DNA from: Marinithermofilum abyssi
GTDB lineage: Bacteria; Bacillota; Bacilli; Thermoactinomycetales; DSM-45169
NCBI RefSeq assembly: GCF_014641195.1
Contig: NZ_BMHQ01000010.1
Coordinates: 62,001 to 126,000, forward strand
Length of the DNA stretch: 64,000 nt
Direction: 5' to 3'
This document shows positions 25,022-34,318 of the stretch, piece after piece. The position numbers and the translations under genes were made by a program. The first letter of the stretch is position 1, and every line of letters begins with the position of its first letter. A model generated the notes under the pieces. The model was not told the origin of the DNA, did not search any database, and was given only the letters and a program-made list of their open reading frames with translations.

Positions 25022-26026
25022 GTGCCGGATGAATTTTCGATGATACGGAATTGGATGCAACATCGGCGAACATCTCATCCGCGGACGGTGGTGGATGTGG
25101 GAGATGATGCAGCGGCCATTGCTCCTACTCCTGGACGCCATCAGCTGATTACATGTGATACCATGGTGGAGACGATACATTTTTTGCCCCGGACGATGTC
25201 TCCTTGGGACATCGGATGGAAGTGTATGGCCGCCAATGTGAGCGATATTGCTGCAATGGGAGGAGAACCCGCCTTTGCTTTGGTATCCATTGGAGCACCC
25301 CGTGAAGGTTATGGATCAGAAGGTGCCCTGGATGAATTGGTTCTCGGTTTGATGACATGTGCCGAACAATGGGGGGTTCATGTGATCGGAGGTGACACGG
25401 TTCGATCGCCTAAGCATTTGACTATTACCGTTTCTCTTCTGGGCGAAGTGGAGGCAGGACGAGCCCTGACACGTTCCAATGCCCGTCCCGGAGATGTGGT
25501 GTTCGTTACCGGCAGTTTGGGGGATGCTGCGGCAGGGTTGCACTATTTGCTTCATACTTCTCCGGAGGCTCGGACCGCTTCGTATGCACGCTTAGTGAAA
25601 CGGCACCAGCAACCTGTTCCTCAAGTGGCTGCCGGACGACGGATGGCTGCCTCCGGCCTGCGTGTCGCCTGTGATGATGTGAGTGATGGATTGGCGCAGG
25701 AAGCATGGGAAATTGCTGAGGCCAGTGAAGTTTGCATCGTGCTGGAAGCGGAGCGTATGCCTTATTCTGATGAGGTTCTGGCTTATGCAGAAGAGCTGGG
25801 AGCGGACCCGGCGGATTGGGCCTTGTTTGGCGGCGAAGACTTTCAGTTGTTGGGTACGACAGATCCCGCCGCCTTTGAAAGATTATCCCGAGATATGGTG
25901 AAAGAAGGGTTGTCTCTGATTCCGATCGGCCGGGTGGAAAGCGGCCCGGCAGAGGTCGTATGGCTGAAACAAGGAAAACGGGAAAAGATGAGACAAAGGG
26001 GATACAATCATTTTGCAGATGGGTGA
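25022..26026 (+). CDS. thiL: Thiamine-monophosphate kinase
   Basis: 334-residue AIR-synthase-fold kinase that phosphorylates TMP to TDP. It shows VDVGDDAAAI near the start, DTMVETIHF, KCMAANVSDIAAMGG, GGDTVRSP, GDVVFVTGSLGDAAAGL, CDDVSDGLAQE and the ending GGEDFQLLGT. GTG 25022 follows GGTGG and GAAGG purine runs. It starts the operon with the t6A genes; its stop lies eight bases before tsaE. The same order occurs in B. subtilis (thiL-tsaE-tsaB-rimI-tsaD). Confidence 0.95.
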   Translation: MPDEFSMIRNWMQHRRTSHPRTVVDVGDDAAAIAPTPGRHQLITCDTMVETIHFLPRTMSPWDIGWKCMAANVSDIAAMGGEPAFALVSIGAPREGYGSEGALDELVLGLMTCAEQWGVHVIGGDTVRSPKHLTITVSLLGEVEAGRALTRSNARPGDVVFVTGSLGDAAAGLHYLLHTSPEARTASYARLVKRHQQPVPQVAAGRRMAASGLRVACDDVSDGLAQEAWEIAEASEVCIVLEAERMPYSDEVLAYAEELGADPADWALFGGEDFQLLGTTDPAAFERLSRDMVKEGLSLIPIGRVESGPAEVVWLKQGKREKMRQRGYNHFADG

Positions 26027-26033
26027 TACATTC

Positions 26034-26507
26034 ATGGAGGAGCAACAACAAGCATGTCGTTATGTTACCCATACACCGGAAGAGACGAAGGAATTGGGCC
26101 GGCAGCTTGGTGAGCGGCTGCAGCCGGGAGACGTGATCGCTTTGGAGGGGGATTTGGGAGCGGGAAAAACCACCTTTTCCCAGGGTGTGGCGTTAGGAAT
26201 GGGCATTGAACGTCCGATCGACAGCCCGACATTTACATTGATCCACGAATACTACGATGGCCGGATTCCTTTTTATCATATGGATGCATATCGTCTGGAA
26301 TCAGCAGAGGAAGAATTGGGATGGGACGAGTATTTTTACGGGGATGGAGCGGTCTTGGTGGAGTGGGCCAGCCGTATCGCTCCATGGCTGCCGGAAGATA
26401 TAACATGGATTCGCCTGAAGTATGCCGATGACGGCCGTCTTATTACGATTGAAGCCCCGCCGGAAAAACGTGAGCGGTTATGCGTACAGGGGGGATTCAA
26501 CCGATGA
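26034..26507 (+). CDS. tsaE: tRNA t6A ATPase TsaE
   Basis: 157-residue P-loop ATPase needed with TsaB, TsaC and TsaD for threonylcarbamoyl modification of A37 in ANN-decoding tRNAs. Walker A is GDLGAGKTTFSQG; DSPTFTLIHEY and HMDAYRLESAEEELGWDEYF are typical. ATG 26034 has GGGTGA seven bases upstream; the in-frame ATG 26019 overlaps thiL. The stop overlaps the tsaB start (ATGA). Confidence 0.95.
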   Translation: MEEQQQACRYVTHTPEETKELGRQLGERLQPGDVIALEGDLGAGKTTFSQGVALGMGIERPIDSPTFTLIHEYYDGRIPFYHMDAYRLESAEEELGWDEYFYGDGAVLVEWASRIAPWLPEDITWIRLKYADDGRLITIEAPPEKRERLCVQGGFNR

Positions 26508-27226
26508 TTACGCTGGCCATAGATACTTCCACCCTGGTGTTGGGGGTGGCGGTGCTGGATGAAGAACGTGTTTTGGGGGAAGTAACCACCAATCTGAAAA
26601 AAAATCATTCCGTCCGCCTGATGCCGACGGTGGTATCCCTGTTGCAGGAATTGGACTTGTCCCCGGCGGATATCGGTCAAGTGGCTGTTGCCGCCGGTCC
26701 CGGTTCCTATACAGGTGTGCGAATTGGTTTTACTACAGCCAAAACATTGACATGGAGCCGGAATATTCCCATGCTGTCCGTCTCCAGTTTGGCGGTGCTG
26801 GCGATGAACGGGATTCGTTTTCCGGGAAAAGTAGTGCCGATGTTTGATGCTCGGCGAAACCGTGCGTATACGGGATGCTTTCGGGCAAAAAACGGACGGA
26901 TGGAAGCTGTGATTCCGGAACGGGTAGGATCCGTAGACCGATGGCTGAAGGAGTTGCGGGGAGAAGGGCCGCTGTTGTTTCTGGGCGATGATGTGGCTCG
27001 ATTCCGGGATTCTATCGTCCAAACGCTTGGGAACCAAGCGCATTTTGGTTTGCCTGGGGAAAATATCCCCCGCGCCTCCCATTTGGCGTGGCTGGCATAC
27101 CGCATGTACAAAGAAGATCCCCGAAGTGTCATCCAAGCCGCGCCCAACTATTTGCAGATGACAGAAGCGGAAGCCAAGTGGTTGAAAGCAAATGGAGTGA
27201 ACAAGGATGGATCGTCCGCCCATTGA
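26504..27226 (+). CDS. tsaB: tRNA t6A protein TsaB
   Basis: 240-residue ASKHA-fold partner of TsaD: AIDTSTLVLGVAVLDEERV, KKNHSVRLMPTV, AAGPGSYTGVRIGFTTAKTL. It has the family pattern MFDARRNRAYTG. ATG 26504 overlaps the tsaE stop by four bases, with a GGGGGG run nine bases upstream. It overlaps rimI by 20 bases. Confidence 0.95.
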   Translation: MITLAIDTSTLVLGVAVLDEERVLGEVTTNLKKNHSVRLMPTVVSLLQELDLSPADIGQVAVAAGPGSYTGVRIGFTTAKTLTWSRNIPMLSVSSLAVLAMNGIRFPGKVVPMFDARRNRAYTGCFRAKNGRMEAVIPERVGSVDRWLKELRGEGPLLFLGDDVARFRDSIVQTLGNQAHFGLPGENIPRASHLAWLAYRMYKEDPRSVIQAAPNYLQMTEAEAKWLKANGVNKDGSSAH

Positions 27227-27689
27227 AATACGTCCGATGACCTTGGAGGATATTCCCGCGGTGATGGAAGTGGAACACGCCTCTTTTGAGGCGCCCTGGA
27301 CGCGCCAGGCTTTCCACAACGAGTTGACTTATAATCAATTCGCCCACTATGTGGTTGTTGAACACGAGGGTCGCGTTATCGGGTATTGCGGCATGTGGTT
27401 GATTCTGGACGAGGCGCATATTACCAATATCGCCATTCATCCGGATTATCGCGGACAGCGCATCGGGCAGGACTTATTGGAGTTTATGATGGCTACCGCC
27501 CGGTTGGCGGGGGCTGCGGGCATGACATTAGAAGTTCGGGTGTCCAACAAGGGTGCCCAACACTTGTACAAAAAGCTGGGTTTTCGAGAAACTGGGATCC
27601 GCCCTCGCTATTATACAAACAATCAAGAAGACGCCTTGATAATGTGGGTGACTTTAGATGAAAAAATCAACCATCGTACTGGGAATTGA
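27207..27689 (+). CDS. rimI: Ribosomal-protein alanine N-acetyltransferase
   Basis: 160-residue GNAT acetyltransferase. The acetyl-CoA loop [14 protein letters not shown] and the [23 protein letters not shown] region match RimI. ATG 27207 has GGAGTG seven bases upstream and lies inside the tsaB 3' end. Its position between tsaB and tsaD is conserved in Firmicutes. Confidence 0.93.
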   Translation: MDRPPIEIRPMTLEDIPAVMEVEHASFEAPWTRQAFHNELTYNQFAHYVVVEHEGRVIGYCGMWLILDEAHITNIAIHPDYRGQRIGQDLLEFMMATARLAGAAGMTLEVRVSNKGAQHLYKKLGFRETGIRPRYYTNNQEDALIMWVTLDEKINHRTGN

Positions 27690-28671
27690 AACCAGCTGTG
27701 ATGAAACAGCGGCAGCAGTAATAGCAGACGGACATCGCATGCTGTCCAATGTAATCTCGTCTCAGATGGATGTGCATCGCCGGTTTGGCGGAGTGGTGCC
27801 GGAAGTAGCCTCTCGCAGACATGTGGAACGGATCACGGATATCATTCAGGAAGCCTTGGATCAGGCGGATGTAACCTTGGACGATTTGTCTGCTGTGGCA
27901 GTAACGCAAGGTCCCGGATTGGTAGGAGCCTTGTTGATCGGCGTTTCCGCGGCGAAAGCTTTGTCTTTTTCCAGGGGACTTCCGCTGGTGGGCGTACACC
28001 ATATCGCTGGTCATATCTATGCGGCGCACTTGGTGAAACCCCTGAAATTTCCGCTGGTAGCACTGGTGGTATCCGGAGGGCATACAGAGTTGATCTATAT
28101 GCCCGAACACAATCGGTTTGAGCGATTGGGACGGACCCGGGATGATGCTGCCGGTGAAGCCTTTGACAAAGTGGCACGGGTGCTGGGATTGCCGTATCCC
28201 GGCGGTCCGGAGATCGACAGATTGGCACAGAAAGCTTCACCGGTGATCGATTATCCCCGGGCGTGGCTGGAACCGGACTCTCTGGATTTCAGCTTCAGCG
28301 GGTTGAAGTCAGCGGTCATCAATGACCTTCACAACCGAAAACAACGGGGTGAATCCTGGGAACCGGCAGAGATCGCAGCCAGCTTCCAGGCATCTGTCGT
28401 GGAGGTTTTGGTGGAAAAAGCGATGCGGGCGGTGAAGAAAACCGGTGTGTCCCATTTGGTTTTGGCGGGAGGAGTTTCAGCCAATCAGGGATTGCGTCAG
28501 GCTTTAACCGCCCGTTGCGAGCAGGAAGGTATCGAGATTTACATTCCTCCGCTCCAACTGTGCACAGACAACGCGGCCATGATAGCAGCGGCGGGAACAT
28601 ACAAATACCTGGAAGGCCGTTTTTCCGGCTTTGATATGAATGCAGAACCCAATATGCCGTTAGTCGAGTAA
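27658..28671 (+). CDS. tsaD: tRNA N6-adenosine threonylcarbamoyltransferase TsaD
   Basis: 337-residue ASKHA-fold enzyme that transfers the threonylcarbamoyl group to tRNA A37. [13 protein letters not shown] opens the chain; the metal ligands H115 and H119 are in [28 protein letters not shown] and [12 protein letters not shown] are also present. ATG 27658 overlaps the rimI end by 32 bases. Operon ends at a terminator. Confidence 0.97.
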   Translation: MKKSTIVLGIETSCDETAAAVIADGHRMLSNVISSQMDVHRRFGGVVPEVASRRHVERITDIIQEALDQADVTLDDLSAVAVTQGPGLVGALLIGVSAAKALSFSRGLPLVGVHHIAGHIYAAHLVKPLKFPLVALVVSGGHTELIYMPEHNRFERLGRTRDDAAGEAFDKVARVLGLPYPGGPEIDRLAQKASPVIDYPRAWLEPDSLDFSFSGLKSAVINDLHNRKQRGESWEPAEIAASFQASVVEVLVEKAMRAVKKTGVSHLVLAGGVSANQGLRQALTARCEQEGIEIYIPPLQLCTDNAAMIAAAGTYKYLEGRFSGFDMNAEPNMPLVE

Positions 28672-28675
28672 GGGA

Positions 28676-28703
28676 AAGCGCCTGTTTTTGCAGGTGCTTT
28701 TTT
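28676..28703 (+). terminator. Terminator of the thiL-tsaD operon
   Basis: AGCGCCTG / CAGGTGCT stem (one wobble), 6-nt loop, six T. Confidence 0.88.
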
Positions 28704-28728
28704 ATGTCGGTCGCCAAAAGTCCCGACC

Positions 28729-28834
28729 TGTGGACAAATGTGGATAAAAAAGTCCTACTACTTGTGGATAATGTGGATAAGTGTTGTGGATAACATAATC
28801 CAAAGAAAATGGTTGTGGATAACTCTGTGTACAA
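28729..28834 (-). promoter_or_regulatory. Cluster of DnaA boxes
   Basis: Five perfect TTATCCACA boxes (read on the minus strand) at 28739-28747, 28763-28771, 28772-28780, 28785-28793 and 28814-28822, plus near matches TTGTCCACA at 28729-28737 and TTGTACACA at 28826-28834. All point the same way within 106 bases. From memory, B. subtilis has a DnaA-box cluster next to gcp (tsaD); this looks like the same feature. No dnaA, dnaN or gidA is nearby, so it is not oriC. It could titrate DnaA or regulate the next gene. Confidence 0.85.
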
Positions 28835-28913
28835 CGGATGATGGTTTATGGAAGGATACATCCTAAGTCCTAGGGAACCCTAAGGATCAAATGCAGGGAA
28901 AGAGGGATGGTTT

Positions 28914-31118
28914 GTGCGTTTTTTGTATCTGCTCTCCATTTGTATTCATTTGTGGACGCCTTCCTATATGGCAAACCCTCCTTCTTCTCTTTCCCCGGTA
29001 CGTCAAGTGTGGGTTATTCTGATCCCGGGGTGGACGATGGATGATCTCCATACGATGTCGCAGATGGATCAGTGGCTTTTGCACAGCAGGGTTGGCGGAA
29101 TAAACGGGAAAACCGGAAGCAATAAGGATGCACTCCCCCCTGCTTATGCGTCTTTGGGTGCTGGGTCCAGGGCTGTGGCACCGGATGATGCCGGCTTTTT
29201 TTATGCATATGAACAAATGCCGCTGCCAGGGGGTTTCTCTGCGGTAAGGGTAGATGAGGCTTATCGACAGCGAACGGGATGGACGGCCCCTCCAAAGGGG
29301 ATTGTGTATCCAAAAGTGATGGAGTATATCCGGGAGAATGAAAAATCATCCTATCGGATTACTCCCGGTGCTTTGGGTGAAAGCCTGCGGCGTCATGGGC
29401 GCGGTGTCTATGTATTGGGTAACCTGGATCAAGGGGATTTGCCTATACGACTGGCTCCCTTTTTGGCGATGGATGCCAGGGGTGCTGTGCCTGCAGGCGA
29501 AATCGGGCGGACGGTGTTCAAGCGAGATGTGACACGCCCTTACGGCGTAAAAACGGACTATGCTCAGCTGGCGAAGCGGTTGGTGGAATGGAAGAAGCCA
29601 GGAATGGCAGTTGTGGAGCTGGGAGATCTATACCGTTTGGAGCAGTTGGCTGGGGAGATGACACCGGAACAGTTTCAATCCGTCCGGCAAAGGGTACTGA
29701 CAGAGATCCGCCAATTTTTAAAGGATGTGCAACAGAAAACCGGATCAGACCGGTTGTTGTTTGTTCTTTCTCCTGGACCTACAAAAACCCAATCCAAGTT
29801 GGAATTTCTGCTCCCTGCCGTTCTTTACCGTCCGGGCCAAGAACCGGGTTTGTTAACGTCGGCTACCACTCGTCGTCAAGGGATTATCAGCAATATGGAT
29901 GTGGCCCCAACGATTCTGCAAGCCCTTCATGTACCACCCGACTCCTCGATGCTGGGACAGCCGGTAACGAGTGTCTCCGGCGGACTGAATGACTTTTGGT
30001 CCATCATGCACCAGGTTCAATATTATAGCGCTCTACGTCCGTCGGTTCTGTATCTGTATATCTTGTTGCAACTGGCTGGATTGTTGCTGGCACTCTATAT
30101 GCTAGTAAAAAGGAGGAAAGGAACAGAAAAATGGATCCAAATGCTGATGATTGCCCTGATGCTGGTTCCGTTTCTGTTTCTGATTATTCCCGGCTCCTGG
30201 ACGCCCCCGTTTTGGGTGACAGGCGGCTTACTGCTGGCTGCTGGAATCGGCTTGAGCTGGTGGCTGCTTCGTTTGCCGACGTTGCCCCTGTTGTTTTGGA
30301 TCGGGGTGATAAGCTCCGTGCCGCTGATTGCGGATGTGATCCGCGGGAGTCTATGGGTGCAGCACTCTTTCCTGGGCTATGATCCGGTCAAGGGAGCCCG
30401 GTACTATGGAATCGGCAATGAATACATGGGTGTTGTCATTGGAGCGGTGCTCCTTGCCTCTGGAGCGTGGATAGAATGGAAACAACCCAAATGGGGTTGG
30501 CAGCTTCGCATGGGCATGGGGCTGTTGTTTGCGGGTTTGGTTTTCTTTTTTGCTTTTCCTTTCTGGGGAACCAATGCCGGGGGGGCCTTGGCAGCAACGG
30601 TTGCTTTCGGGGTGGCGTATGTCCGCTTTTTCCGTTTGGGTTACTCTTCCACCTGGCTGGTTTGGGGGTTGCTGATCGGTGCGGGGATTCTCGCGTTGAT
30701 TTTCGTCAATGTGTGTCTGGCTCCGGAGCAACCGTCACACATCGGTCGGGCGATGGGGTTGGCGGAAGCGGGAAATGTCCAGGAAATCGGGTTGATTCTA
30801 AAACGCAAGGTGGAGATGAACCTGAAGTTGATCCGGCTTTCTTTGTGGGGAAAAACCTTTCTTGTATCACTGGGTGTGATGGCGGTGTTGGCTTATCGTC
30901 CGATTCAAGGTATTCAGCGCGTACGGAGCCGTTATCCTCAGCTGTATCATGCCTTTTATGCTGCCTGGATCGGCGCGCTGACGGCGCTTTTATTCAATGA
31001 CTCCGGCATTGTCGCAGCTGCGACAACGATGTTGTATGTGGTAATTCCGCTTCTTTTCGTCGGTCTTCGGGAATGGATCTCCCCATCAGGGAAAGGTTCC
31101 AAGGCAATATCCGTCTAA
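28914..31118 (+). CDS. Large membrane protein with extracytoplasmic alkaline-phosphatase-like domain
   Basis: 734 residues from GTG 28914 (AGAGGG seven bases upstream). Residues 1-22 are a signal-like segment. Residues about 30-350 form a soluble domain that resembles the alkaline phosphatase/sulfatase superfamily in layout (VWVILIPGWTMDDL at its start; SNMDVAPTILQALHVPPDSS at its end, a motif seen in sulfatase-like proteins). The residues 375-725 are about ten membrane helices. I see no clear catalytic Ser/Thr-metal signature in the first strand, so activity is doubtful. Its leader contains the DnaA boxes. Confidence 0.75.
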   Translation: MRFLYLLSICIHLWTPSYMANPPSSLSPVRQVWVILIPGWTMDDLHTMSQMDQWLLHSRVGGINGKTGSNKDALPPAYASLGAGSRAVAPDDAGFFYAYEQMPLPGGFSAVRVDEAYRQRTGWTAPPKGIVYPKVMEYIRENEKSSYRITPGALGESLRRHGRGVYVLGNLDQGDLPIRLAPFLAMDARGAVPAGEIGRTVFKRDVTRPYGVKTDYAQLAKRLVEWKKPGMAVVELGDLYRLEQLAGEMTPEQFQSVRQRVLTEIRQFLKDVQQKTGSDRLLFVLSPGPTKTQSKLEFLLPAVLYRPGQEPGLLTSATTRRQGIISNMDVAPTILQALHVPPDSSMLGQPVTSVSGGLNDFWSIMHQVQYYSALRPSVLYLYILLQLAGLLLALYMLVKRRKGTEKWIQMLMIALMLVPFLFLIIPGSWTPPFWVTGGLLLAAGIGLSWWLLRLPTLPLLFWIGVISSVPLIADVIRGSLWVQHSFLGYDPVKGARYYGIGNEYMGVVIGAVLLASGAWIEWKQPKWGWQLRMGMGLLFAGLVFFFAFPFWGTNAGGALAATVAFGVAYVRFFRLGYSSTWLVWGLLIGAGILALIFVNVCLAPEQPSHIGRAMGLAEAGNVQEIGLILKRKVEMNLKLIRLSLWGKTFLVSLGVMAVLAYRPIQGIQRVRSRYPQLYHAFYAAWIGALTALLFNDSGIVAAATTMLYVVIPLLFVGLREWISPSGKGSKAISV

Positions 31119-31121
31119 CTG

Positions 31122-31153
31122 GAAAACCCCGCCGGTTCTACGGTGGGGTTTTC
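31122..31153 (+). terminator. Terminator after the 734-aa membrane protein gene
   Basis: GAAAACCCCGCC / GGTGGGGTTTTC stem with an 8-nt loop. The A-rich left arm lets it serve the minus-strand small gene too. Confidence 0.75.
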
Positions 31154-31168
31154 ATATTTCAAGTGGTA

Positions 31169-31357
31169 TTATTCTTCCTCAACGGATACGGCCTTCCACT
31201 GACCGGTAAACTCCTGTTCAAATTCGGCTTTTTGTCGTTTTTCAATCCGTTCCGTTACCATCATCATCCCTGCAATCACAGCAACGACCAGTACAAAGAA
31301 TGCGGTGACAAACCATCCCCAGTTCTGGGCAGTTATAATACTCAGCAGAAAGTCCAA
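31169..31357 (-). CDS. Small single-pass membrane protein
   Basis: 62 residues: MDFLLSIITAQ, a strong membrane helix (WFVTAFFVLVVAVIAGMMMV), then a charged helical tail ERIEKRQKAEFEQEF. Start is TTG at 31357, nine bases after AAGGAGG. Not recognised, but the ribosome site and the clean topology support a real gene. Confidence 0.6.
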   Translation of the reverse strand: MDFLLSIITAQNWGWFVTAFFVLVVAVIAGMMMVTERIEKRQKAEFEQEFTGQWKAVSVEEE

Positions 31358-31718
31358 GATACATTACCTCCTTAGACATTGACCCAAAGTGTTGTAATGA
31401 AAAATTTTCTATAGAGGTTAATCCTCTGTAATTAGTAACTACAACTTTAGCATTAATGTTTCGTTTGCGCAAAACTTTGTTTTGATAAATAGGGAAACGG
31501 GAAGAAAAAATGAGAATAATGACGATTATATACAGTATCGGGGGAAAATCTATGCCTGACGAAAGACGTCTATAGTGTGTAAACCATTGTGTTACAATAA
31601 AATGGAACCTTGCCTTTTTGCATTTAATATATGAATAATTCGAATAATAACCCGGATTTCTGTCTTGACGCAGATCGAGCTGAGGAGATTACTGATTGGG
31701 TAAGGTGGTGACAGGAAC
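31358..31718. other. AT-rich intergenic region before pxpB
   Basis: No supportable gene. A weak promoter-like pair TTGACG (31665-31670)-N17-ATTACT precedes pxpB by 26 bases, and TTACAATAAAAT near 31600 resembles a -10 region. Nothing else recognised. Confidence 0.4.
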
Positions 31719-32459
31719 ATGTCCTTCAACTTTCAACCTTTGGGGGATTCGGCTTTGCGGATTCAGGTGGGTGACCGGATCGATCCCTCGGTTCATCAAC
31801 GGGTGCGGGTATTGTGCCGGCAGTTGGAGAATGCCAAAATTCCCGGCGTTGTCGAATGGATTCCTACATACTGCGCGGTCACTGTCATGTATCACCCTCA
31901 TCAGATCGGATATCAAACATTATGTCGGTATGTAAAGGAACTTCGGGAAGAACCGGTGGAAGATGCGGCTTCCACCGTAGAAGTGATTCACTTGCCTGTG
32001 ATCTACGGCGGGGATTGGGGCCCGGATCTAATCTCTGTAGCGGAGCTCAACGGGCTCTCGATGGAAGAGGTGATCCGGATCCACAGCGAGAAACCTTATC
32101 TGGTATACATGATGGGGTTTGTGCCGGGATTTCCTTATCTGGGAGGGATGTCCCCAAAAATCGCGGCTTCCCGTTTGGCTGAGCCCCGCCCGCGTATACC
32201 AGCGGGCTCCGTGGGGATAGCCGGTATCCAAACCGGAGTCTATCCTTTGGAAACCCCGGGTGGATGGCGCTTGATCGGACATACTCCCGTCCCCTTGTAT
32301 GATCCGGATCGGGAACGGCCGATTTTATTGGAGGCCGGTCAATATGTGAAATTTGACCCAGTGGATGAAGAAGGATATCGCTTCGTTTGTGAACAAGTAA
32401 AGAATGGAAGCTATCAGACGAAAAAAAGCGTTTGTCTACAGGAAGAGGTGGAATCATGA
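31719..32459 (+). CDS. pxpB: 5-oxoprolinase subunit PxpB (KipI family)
   Basis: 246 residues. With PxpA and PxpC it forms the ATP-dependent 5-oxoprolinase that opens pyroglutamate to glutamate; the B. subtilis homologue KipI also inhibits the sporulation kinase KinA. Motifs include FQPLGDSALRIQVG, HSEKPYLVYMMGFVPGFPYL and RIPAGSVGIAGIQTGVYPLETPGGW-type cyclophilin-like core. ATG 31719 follows GGTGGTGACAGGAA. The stop overlaps pxpA (ATGA). Confidence 0.93.
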   Translation: MSFNFQPLGDSALRIQVGDRIDPSVHQRVRVLCRQLENAKIPGVVEWIPTYCAVTVMYHPHQIGYQTLCRYVKELREEPVEDAASTVEVIHLPVIYGGDWGPDLISVAELNGLSMEEVIRIHSEKPYLVYMMGFVPGFPYLGGMSPKIAASRLAEPRPRIPAGSVGIAGIQTGVYPLETPGGWRLIGHTPVPLYDPDRERPILLEAGQYVKFDPVDEEGYRFVCEQVKNGSYQTKKSVCLQEEVES

Positions 32460-33223
32460 TCCGCACAGTTGATCTTAACAGTGATCTGGGCGAAAGCTTT
32501 GGCGCCTATACCATCGGTCAGGATGAAGCGGTGCTGGAATATGTGAGTTCAGCCAATATTGCCTGCGGCTACCATGCTGGTGATCACAATGTGATTCGGA
32601 AAACTGTGAAATTGGCGGCAGCAAAGGGAGTCGGTCTCGGTGCTCACCCCGGATTGCCGGATCGGCTGGGCTTCGGCCGCCGCTATATGTCCGTGGATCC
32701 GGAGGACGTTTTTAATATGGTCGTCTATCAGGTGGGAGCTGTCAAAGCTTTCGCGGAACTAGAAGGGGAATGTTTGCAGCACGTCAAGCCCCATGGGGCT
32801 CTGTTCAATATGGCGGGGAAGGACCCGGTCATCGCTCGGGCGATTGCCGAAGCGGTGGCCGCAGTGGATAAACATTTGATCCTGTTCGGGTTGGCCGGCA
32901 GCTGCCTGATCGAGGCGGGCAGGACAGCGGGTCTGAGAGTGGCGAATGAAGTATTTGCCGATCGAACGTATCAACCGGATGGCACATTGACTCCCCGCAC
33001 CGACCCCCAAGCATTGATCCATGACCCCGACGAAGCGGTGGAACGGGTGATTCACATGGTCACGGAAGGCAAGGTGACTGCTGTGGACGGAACGGATGTC
33101 GACCTGCAAGCAGACACCGTGTGTGTCCATGGTGATGAGCCCCAAGCGTTGGCTTTTGTACAACGGCTCGCACAGCGGCTGCAGGAGCAGGGAATTCGGA
33201 TTCAAAGGGTGGGAAGTGAGTGA
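32456..33223 (+). CDS. pxpA: 5-oxoprolinase subunit PxpA (LamB/YcsF family)
   Basis: 255 residues starting MIRTVDLNSDLGESFGAY. Family hallmarks: SSANIACGYHAGDHNVI, LGAHPGLPDRLGFGRR and VKPHGALFN. ATG 32456 has GGAAGAGGTGG upstream and overlaps pxpB by four bases; the stop overlaps pxpC in the same way, so the three subunits are coupled. Confidence 0.95.
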   Translation: MIRTVDLNSDLGESFGAYTIGQDEAVLEYVSSANIACGYHAGDHNVIRKTVKLAAAKGVGLGAHPGLPDRLGFGRRYMSVDPEDVFNMVVYQVGAVKAFAELEGECLQHVKPHGALFNMAGKDPVIARAIAEAVAAVDKHLILFGLAGSCLIEAGRTAGLRVANEVFADRTYQPDGTLTPRTDPQALIHDPDEAVERVIHMVTEGKVTAVDGTDVDLQADTVCVHGDEPQALAFVQRLAQRLQEQGIRIQRVGSE

Positions 33224-34173
33224 AGGGAAGCATCGAGGTGTTGAAACCGGGATTGATGACTACTGTTCAGGATCTGGGCCGTTTCGGATATCAGGGATAT
33301 GGTATGCCTGTTGCAGGAGCGATGGATTCCTTAGCGCTGCAGATAGGGAATCTTCTGGTGGGCAATGCACGTCATGAGGCGGCGTTGGAGATCACCATGG
33401 CGGGTCCTCGGTTGCGGTTTCAATCAGATACGGTGATTGCGATTACGGGAGCCCATCTCAACCCGACTGTCGATGGAAACCCGGTAACCTGTTGGAAAAG
33501 CATGCGCATCCAACAGGGGCAGGTGCTGGATTTTGGACAACCGGTGGAAGGGTTGCGAGCGTATGTAGCCATCGCCGGAGGAATTGCGGTTCAACCGGTG
33601 ATGGGTTCCAAATCCACCTATCTCAAGGCACGGGTCGGCGGATTCCATGGTCGTCCGCTGAAACGAGGAGACTGCTTGCCGATTGGAACACCGAGAAGAT
33701 CGTTGGATGATTTGTCCGGACGGTGGCTGTCGAGAGAAGAATGCCCCAGATATCCTCGGCAAAAAAAAGTCCGGGTCGTATTGGGCCCTCAGGAGGATGC
33801 CTTTACGGAGGAAGGATTACGTACTTTCTTGACTGAAGTGTATGAAGTAACGCCGCAGTCGGATCGTATGGGTTATCGTTTGCGAGGACCGAAAATCCAG
33901 CATCGGGAGTCAGCGGATATTATCTCCGATGCCGTTGCTCCGGGTGCCGTTCAAGTGCCGGCGGATGGCCAACCGATTATCTTGATGGCAGACCGTCAAA
34001 CTGTCGGAGGGTATACCGTCATCGGCACCGTGATTTCTGTTGATCTTCCCTGGGTGGCGCAAGCCGCTCCCGGAACTCGGCTTCTTTTTGAAGCGGTAAG
34101 TGTCGATCAGGCGCAAGCCTTGGCAGTGGAGAGAGAGAAATTGTTGCGTCAGTTGGAACTGGCGGGTGCTTAG
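33220..34173 (+). CDS. pxpC: 5-oxoprolinase subunit PxpC (KipA family)
   Basis: 317 residues; biotin-dependent-carboxylase-like family. Seen: LKPGLMTTVQDLGRFGYQGYG, PVAGAMDSLALQIGNLLVGN, RVVLGPQEDAF and the DRMGYRLRGP region. GTG 33220 overlaps the pxpA stop. Last gene of the pxp trio; the transporter follows after a 145-base gap. Confidence 0.94.
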   Translation: MKGSIEVLKPGLMTTVQDLGRFGYQGYGMPVAGAMDSLALQIGNLLVGNARHEAALEITMAGPRLRFQSDTVIAITGAHLNPTVDGNPVTCWKSMRIQQGQVLDFGQPVEGLRAYVAIAGGIAVQPVMGSKSTYLKARVGGFHGRPLKRGDCLPIGTPRRSLDDLSGRWLSREECPRYPRQKKVRVVLGPQEDAFTEEGLRTFLTEVYEVTPQSDRMGYRLRGPKIQHRESADIISDAVAPGAVQVPADGQPIILMADRQTVGGYTVIGTVISVDLPWVAQAAPGTRLLFEAVSVDQAQALAVEREKLLRQLELAGA

Positions 34174-34318
34174 CTGTATTAGTAGGGATGATTATTTAAT
34201 CTTCCGGATTGTCTCTGTCTCCCCGTCGAATACGGGAACTCCTCACAACTTCTGGAGTGAACGTTCATGCGGTTAGACATGATAAAACTAACTGAAAAGT
34301 TGAAAGGAGAAGTTTTGA

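Noticed and set aside
28729..28834. Replication origin
   Set aside because: DnaA boxes are present, but no dnaA, dnaN, gidA or AT-rich unwinding region lies near.
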